From assembly GCA_019422485.1 (NCBI GenBank), contig JAHZDG010000054.1, forward strand, positions 1 to 9,040: 9,040 nt of DNA, written 5' to 3'. A model generated the notes under the pieces. That model made no database searches and had not been told where the DNA came from. It saw only the letters and a program-made list of their open reading frames with translations. A program made the translations under genes and the position numbers. This document shows, piece by piece, positions 6,421 to 9,040 of the stretch. This stretch comes from Alistipes sp. GTDB lineage: Bacteria > Bacteroidota > Bacteroidia > Bacteroidales > Rikenellaceae. The first letter of the stretch is position 1, and each line of letters begins with the position of its first letter.

Positions 6421-7759
6421 GATGAGAGATGTTTTTGTGCGTCCATGAGGTGATTTTGTAGCCACAGGTGGCGTAAAAAATCAGATAGGCGTAGCTGGGT
6501 AACAAAATCCAGAAGTAAGCGTCTCGCAGCGATGCGGTGTCGGCGATGTAGCCATAGAGCAAAGGCACGACGGCATTGCCGAACAGGGCCATGATCAGCA
6601 TCGACGAGCCGGTTTTGGTGAAACGCCCCAGATCGCGGATGGCCAGAGGCCAGATACCTCCGTAGACCAATGAATTGGCCAGTCCGAGTCCGACCAGAAA
6701 CCAGATCGAGCTGTCGGCCTGGTGTCCCATGAGGGTCATCGGGGTATGGCTCCAGACAACGCCGATCGAAAGCAGCAGCCCCAGTGTGCAGCAAATTTGA
6801 AAGACACGGGTTTGAGAGAGAATTTTTGGGATCAGAACGATACCCAACAGGTTTCCCAGGATGACCAACGTCAGGGTGTAGGAGGGGAAGATTTTGGCTT
6901 CGAGCAGATTCATCCCCATGCTTTGGGCATAGCTGATGATAGTGTCGATGGTCACGACCTGGGTGCCGATGTGCAGAAACATGGCCACCACGCCCAACAC
7001 CAGATAGGGGTATTGGAAGACGGAGGTACGGGTGCTGTTGACGGCGGCTGCCTCCTGGCTTTCTTCGTCGGTGTCGATTTCCGGCAGCACCGAGTAGCGG
7101 ATGCCGATTCCTACGCCGATCAGGAAGATGGCAAAAATGCCGTAGGGTAACATGACTCGCCGTACGAGACTGTCCAGTAAAGCGGTGCGGGTCGCTTCGT
7201 CCAGGGTGGTCGACTGCAGTTGGGCGAACAGGTCGCTGTCGGTGACTTTCAGAACGGCGGCGGCGAAGATCAGCGGGGCCAACAGCCCGGCCAGTTTGTT
7301 GCAGACGCCCATGATGGCCATACGTCTGACCGTGGTCTGAATAGGGCCGATGATGGTGACATAAGGGTTGGCGGCGGCTTGCAGAATGGCGGACCCGGCT
7401 CCGATAACGAACGATCCGGCCAGAAAAATCGGATAGGAGCGCCAATAGGCCGCCGGAATAAAGAGCAGGGCGCCGAGAGCCGTCACGAAAAACCCATACA
7501 TGATTCCCCGTTTGAATCCGACCTTTTTCAACAGGATCGAGGAGGGCAGAGCCATAATCAGGTAGGCGCTGTAGAGAAAAAAGACAATCAGGTAGGATTG
7601 AAAGTGGTTGAGCTCGCACCCGATTTTGAAATAGGGAACCAGGATGGCGTTTACCCACGACGTGAAGCCGAAAATGAAAAACATCAGTCCCAGGATCATC
7701 ATGGCGATGATCGAGGTGCGTTTCGATAGGGTAGTCGCATTGACGGAGGTATAGGCCAT
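6413..7759 (-). CDS. FHS (FucP-like) family MFS sugar permease
   Basis: Inner-membrane proton-coupled sugar uptake protein, 448 aa with about 12 hydrophobic segments. Family marks: FFIFGFTSWVNAILVPYFK (27-45, TM1), LLKKVGFKRGIMYGF (76-90, MFS loop 2-3), LFIPAAYWRSYPIFLAGSF, and ILQAAANPYVTIIGP (125-139, TM4) followed by RRMAIMGVCNKLAGLLAPLIFA. These match the fucose/glucose-galactose/GlcNAc group. Compared with E. coli FucP as I remember it, the two acidic residues implicated in proton coupling and substrate binding are replaced: Asp46 by Ala38 and Glu135 by Gln127. Translation from ATG 7759, first gene after the regulatory intergenic region; its stop overlaps the nagA start. Context suggests an amino sugar (GlcNAc or derivative) as substrate. 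This is inference; the sequence alone does not separate glucose, galactose, fucose or GlcNAc permeases. Confidence 0.88.
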   Translation of the reverse strand: MAYTSVNATTLSKRTSIIAMMILGLMFFIFGFTSWVNAILVPYFKIGCELNHFQSYLIVFFLYSAYLIMALPSSILLKKVGFKRGIMYGFFVTALGALLFIPAAYWRSYPIFLAGSFVIGAGSAILQAAANPYVTIIGPIQTTVRRMAIMGVCNKLAGLLAPLIFAAAVLKVTDSDLFAQLQSTTLDEATRTALLDSLVRRVMLPYGIFAIFLIGVGIGIRYSVLPEIDTDEESQEAAAVNSTRTSVFQYPYLVLGVVAMFLHIGTQVVTIDTIISYAQSMGMNLLEAKIFPSYTLTLVILGNLLGIVLIPKILSQTRVFQICCTLGLLLSIGVVWSHTPMTLMGHQADSSIWFLVGLGLANSLVYGGIWPLAIRDLGRFTKTGSSMLIMALFGNAVVPLLYGYIADTASLRDAYFWILLPSYAYLIFYATCGYKITSWTHKNISHHA

Positions 7760-7771
7760 CGGAAGGAATTT

Positions 7772-7791
7772 GAAAATTTTTATTGATTTTC
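7772..7791. repeat. A/T-rich inverted repeat just upstream of permease start
   Basis: GAAAAT (7772-7777) and ATTTTC (7786-7791) are perfect inverted copies (7 bp each when T7771/A7792 are counted) around an 8-nt spacer, 12 bp upstream of the permease start codon. It could be a weak leader hairpin affecting translation initiation, a regulator site, or chance in an A/T-rich leader. No function can be assigned. Confidence 0.3.
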
Positions 7792-7829
7792 AGAAGGGGC
7801 TTTGGTGCCTCTTTCGGAGAGAGAAAGAC

Positions 7830-7851
7830 CCTTTTGTAACGTTGTGAAAGG
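7830..7851. promoter_or_regulatory. Candidate operator: 22-bp imperfect dyad CCTTT-N3-AACGTT-N3-AAAGG
   Basis: An interrupted palindrome with 8 of 11 symmetric positions and a central CG, about 70 bp upstream of the permease start in the only sizeable intergenic region of the cluster. The form resembles a LacI-family operator, while the cluster's own regulator binds through an AraC-type domain, whose sites are more often direct repeats. I therefore treat it as a possible binding site for an unidentified regulator. A separate TCTTTC/GAAAGA inverted repeat (7810-7815/7823-7828) lies next to it. Confidence 0.3.
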
Positions 7852-7886
7852 ATCCTGAGCGATGAAGTCTGGTTGCTTTTAGACGA

Positions 7887-7896
7887 TTGCATGCAA
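7887..7896. repeat. Perfect 10-bp palindrome TTGCATGCAA
   Basis: A short perfect palindrome in the permease upstream region, next to an A/T-rich stretch (7903-7914). It does not extend beyond 10 bp. It could be a protein-binding half of a regulatory region; chance is also plausible. Confidence 0.2.
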
Positions 7897-7940
7897 CAAC
7901 CGATAAAAATAATTCGCTGACAAAGACGGTTCGGTGGAGT

Positions 7941-7985
7941 AAACGCCCGCGGTAACGTCCCGGCGGAAAGACGACCGGGGCGTTT
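7941..7985 (-). terminator. Large GC-rich hairpin after the rightmost oxidoreductase gene (terminator or leader element)
   Basis: The outer stem AAACGCCC (7941-7948) pairs with GGGCGTTT (7978-7985), continued by CGGT (7950-7953)/ACCG (7974-7977) and CGTC (7956-7959)/GACG (7970-7973), with a G and an AA bulge on one side and a 10-nt loop. That gives 16 base pairs in total. It begins 13 bp past the stop of the upstream oxidoreductase in the direction of transcription, as a terminator would. The following T run is only three bases, so termination may be partial, or the hairpin may act as a processing/stability element separating the two transcripts. Confidence 0.6.
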
Positions 7986-7998
7986 GCTCTCCGAATAT

Positions 7999-9040
7999 TC
8001 AGATTTTCATCTCCCAACCCGGTTCATATTCCCGGGACCACAGAGCCTGAGCTTCCGGATCGTTCAGAATGTGACCGTTCAGCGGATCCGTCTCCAGGGT
8101 GCGATTGACCCGTTGTGCGATGTTGCCCAGTTGGACCAGGGTCGTGCTGGTGTGTCCCGATACAATGTCGGCATGCAGCGGCGTGTTTTTGCGGATTGCG
8201 TCGAAAAAGTTCTGGTAGTGGAACGAATCGAGCTTTTCGGTGGGATTCATCAGGTTACGCGGATCGATGGCGGCATCTTGTGTTTGGGCCTCTTCGATGA
8301 TCTTGTCGTTGAGGTCGAAAATCGTGTAGGCGTTGTCGCCGGTGATCAGCATGCTGCCGGTTTCTCCATAAAAAATGGCTCCCACGGGAGTGCCGGCAAT
8401 CGTGCATCCGTTGCAACTGCGTCCTTCCCAGGTCATGGCTTTGCCGTCGGCGAATTCCAGGTTGATGACTTGGGTGTCAGGAGTTTCCCAGTCGTCCTGG
8501 TAACGATACCGACCCCCGGTCGAACTGACACGGATCGGGAACTCTTCTTCCATGCCCCAACGCAACAGGTCGATCATGTGGGTGCCGTTGTTGAGGGCCT
8601 CGCCGGTTCCCCAATTCCAGAACCAATGCCAGTTGTAGTGTACGATGTTGTCTTTGTAGGCTTGACGGGGGGCTGGCCCTTGCCACAACTCCCAGTCGAG
8701 CCATTCGGGAACGGAAACCTCCTTGCCTACGCCGATACTGGGTCGATTGGCCGTATACCACGATTTCCCGAAATAGACGCGACCGATGGCCCCCTCTTTC
8801 AGCCGTTGAATTCCCGCTACGACATTGGGCCACGATCGACGTTGGTTGCCCATCTGGATCAGCCGTCCATATTTGGCGGCGGCCTGAATCAGTATTTCGC
8901 CTTCACGGGGGGAGTGGCTGCACGGTTTCTCGAGATAGACGTGCTTGCCGGCCTGCATGGCCATCAGGGCGGCCGGAGCGTGCCAGTGGTCGGGCGTGGC
9001 GATGATAATGATGTCGGTATCTTTGTCTTCCAGTATTTTG
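7999..9040 (-). CDS. Gfo/Idh/MocA family oxidoreductase, C-terminal part (5' end outside window)
   Basis: Putative NAD(P)-dependent sugar oxidoreductase. The frame is open to the right edge, giving 346 residues; roughly the first 80-130 residues, including the glycine-rich dinucleotide loop and any export signal, are outside. Visible: DIIIIATPDHWHAPAAL (end of the Rossmann core), HVYLEKPCSHSPREGE with the classic EKP motif (Lys38 of the fragment), GRLIQMGNQRRSWP, then the alpha/beta C-terminal domain with EWLDWELWQGPAP, HWFWNWGTGEALNNGTHMIDLLRW (conserved His154 and Asp157 of the fragment) and GETGSMLITGDNAY. This class is abundant in Bacteroidota and often exported. It is clearly different from the other two oxidoreductases here, which have DKP. 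It ends in TGA and is separated from the permease by 239 bp with a hairpin, so it may belong to a separate transcript or to the head of the same operon. Confidence 0.88.
   Translation of the reverse strand, partial: KILEDKDTDIIIIATPDHWHAPAALMAMQAGKHVYLEKPCSHSPREGEILIQAAAKYGRLIQMGNQRRSWPNVVAGIQRLKEGAIGRVYFGKSWYTANRPSIGVGKEVSVPEWLDWELWQGPAPRQAYKDNIVHYNWHWFWNWGTGEALNNGTHMIDLLRWGMEEEFPIRVSSTGGRYRYQDDWETPDTQVINLEFADGKAMTWEGRSCNGCTIAGTPVGAIFYGETGSMLITGDNAYTIFDLNDKIIEEAQTQDAAIDPRNLMNPTEKLDSFHYQNFFDAIRKNTPLHADIVSGHTSTTLVQLGNIAQRVNRTLETDPLNGHILNDPEAQALWSREYEPGWEMKI

Noticed and set aside
6198..7892. Long minus-strand open frame (564 codons) overlapping the permease and nagA
   Set aside because: Its translation is rich in Arg, Pro, His and Ser with no recognisable domain, and it lies in another frame across two well-supported genes. 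It is a shadow frame produced by GC-rich coding sequence.
7790..8017. Small minus-strand frame in the intergenic region (75 codons)
   Set aside because: It overlaps the end of the oxidoreductase gene and runs through the large hairpin. Composition is not protein-like and there is no homology I recognise.
7999..9040. GH109-type (NAD-dependent alpha-N-acetylgalactosaminidase) identity for the rightmost oxidoreductase
   Set aside because: Attractive given the amino-sugar context, since GH109 shares this fold, but I cannot see motifs that separate GH109 from general Gfo/Idh/MocA proteins and the N-terminal part is missing.
1..9040. Mobile elements, CRISPR arrays, tRNA or rRNA genes, riboswitches
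   Set aside because: No transposase or integrase frame, no regularly spaced repeats, no tRNA cloverleaf or rRNA segment, and no known riboswitch signature was recognised in the intergenic stretches.

Overview
The window looks like a chromosomal segment of a Bacteroidota (Bacteroidales) bacterium with moderate-to-high GC. The evidence is the near absence of Shine-Dalgarno sequences before starts, and several family variants I know mainly from this phylum: a XylR-type regulator joining a LacI-like sugar-binding domain to an AraC DNA-binding domain, an FHS-family sugar permease, and an 'LDPGHFHAALVQK'-type Gfo/Idh/MocA oxidoreductase. I cannot name the genus from the sequence.

Layout. Positions 1-693 (+ strand) hold the 3' end of a TolC/NodT-type outer-membrane efflux factor, probably the last gene of an RND efflux operon entering from the left. 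A strong bidirectional hairpin terminator (716-747) separates it from a long minus-strand catabolic cluster. In transcription order (right to left) the cluster is: a Gfo/Idh/MocA oxidoreductase running off the right edge (7999-9040); a 239-bp intergenic region with a large hairpin and operator-like dyads (7760-7998); an FHS/FucP-like permease (6413-7759); N-acetylglucosamine-6-phosphate deacetylase NagA (5245-6420, overlapping the permease stop by 8 bp); a divergent NagB-like glucosamine-6-phosphate deaminase (4450-5211); an exported Gfo/Idh/MocA protein (3372-4382); a second exported Gfo/Idh/MocA protein of the Oxidoreduct_C type (1973-3367); and a XylR-type regulator (746-1935) that is frameshifted near its N-terminus.

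How the genes may work together. The permease would bring in an amino sugar. NagA and the NagB-like enzyme would deacetylate and deaminate its 6-phosphate to fructose-6-phosphate. The regulator would respond to a pathway sugar. The unusual part is the set of three dissimilar Gfo/Idh/MocA oxidoreductases, at least two with N-terminal export signals. No glycoside hydrolase, SusC/D pair or amino-sugar kinase is visible. This suggests (inference) a pathway in which a derivatised or unusual amino-sugar glycoside is oxidised or processed in the periplasm before uptake. The divergent active-site motifs of NagB and NagA, and the missing acidic residues in the permease, fit a non-standard substrate or a separate clade. 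No mobile elements, CRISPR arrays, tRNAs or rRNAs were seen.
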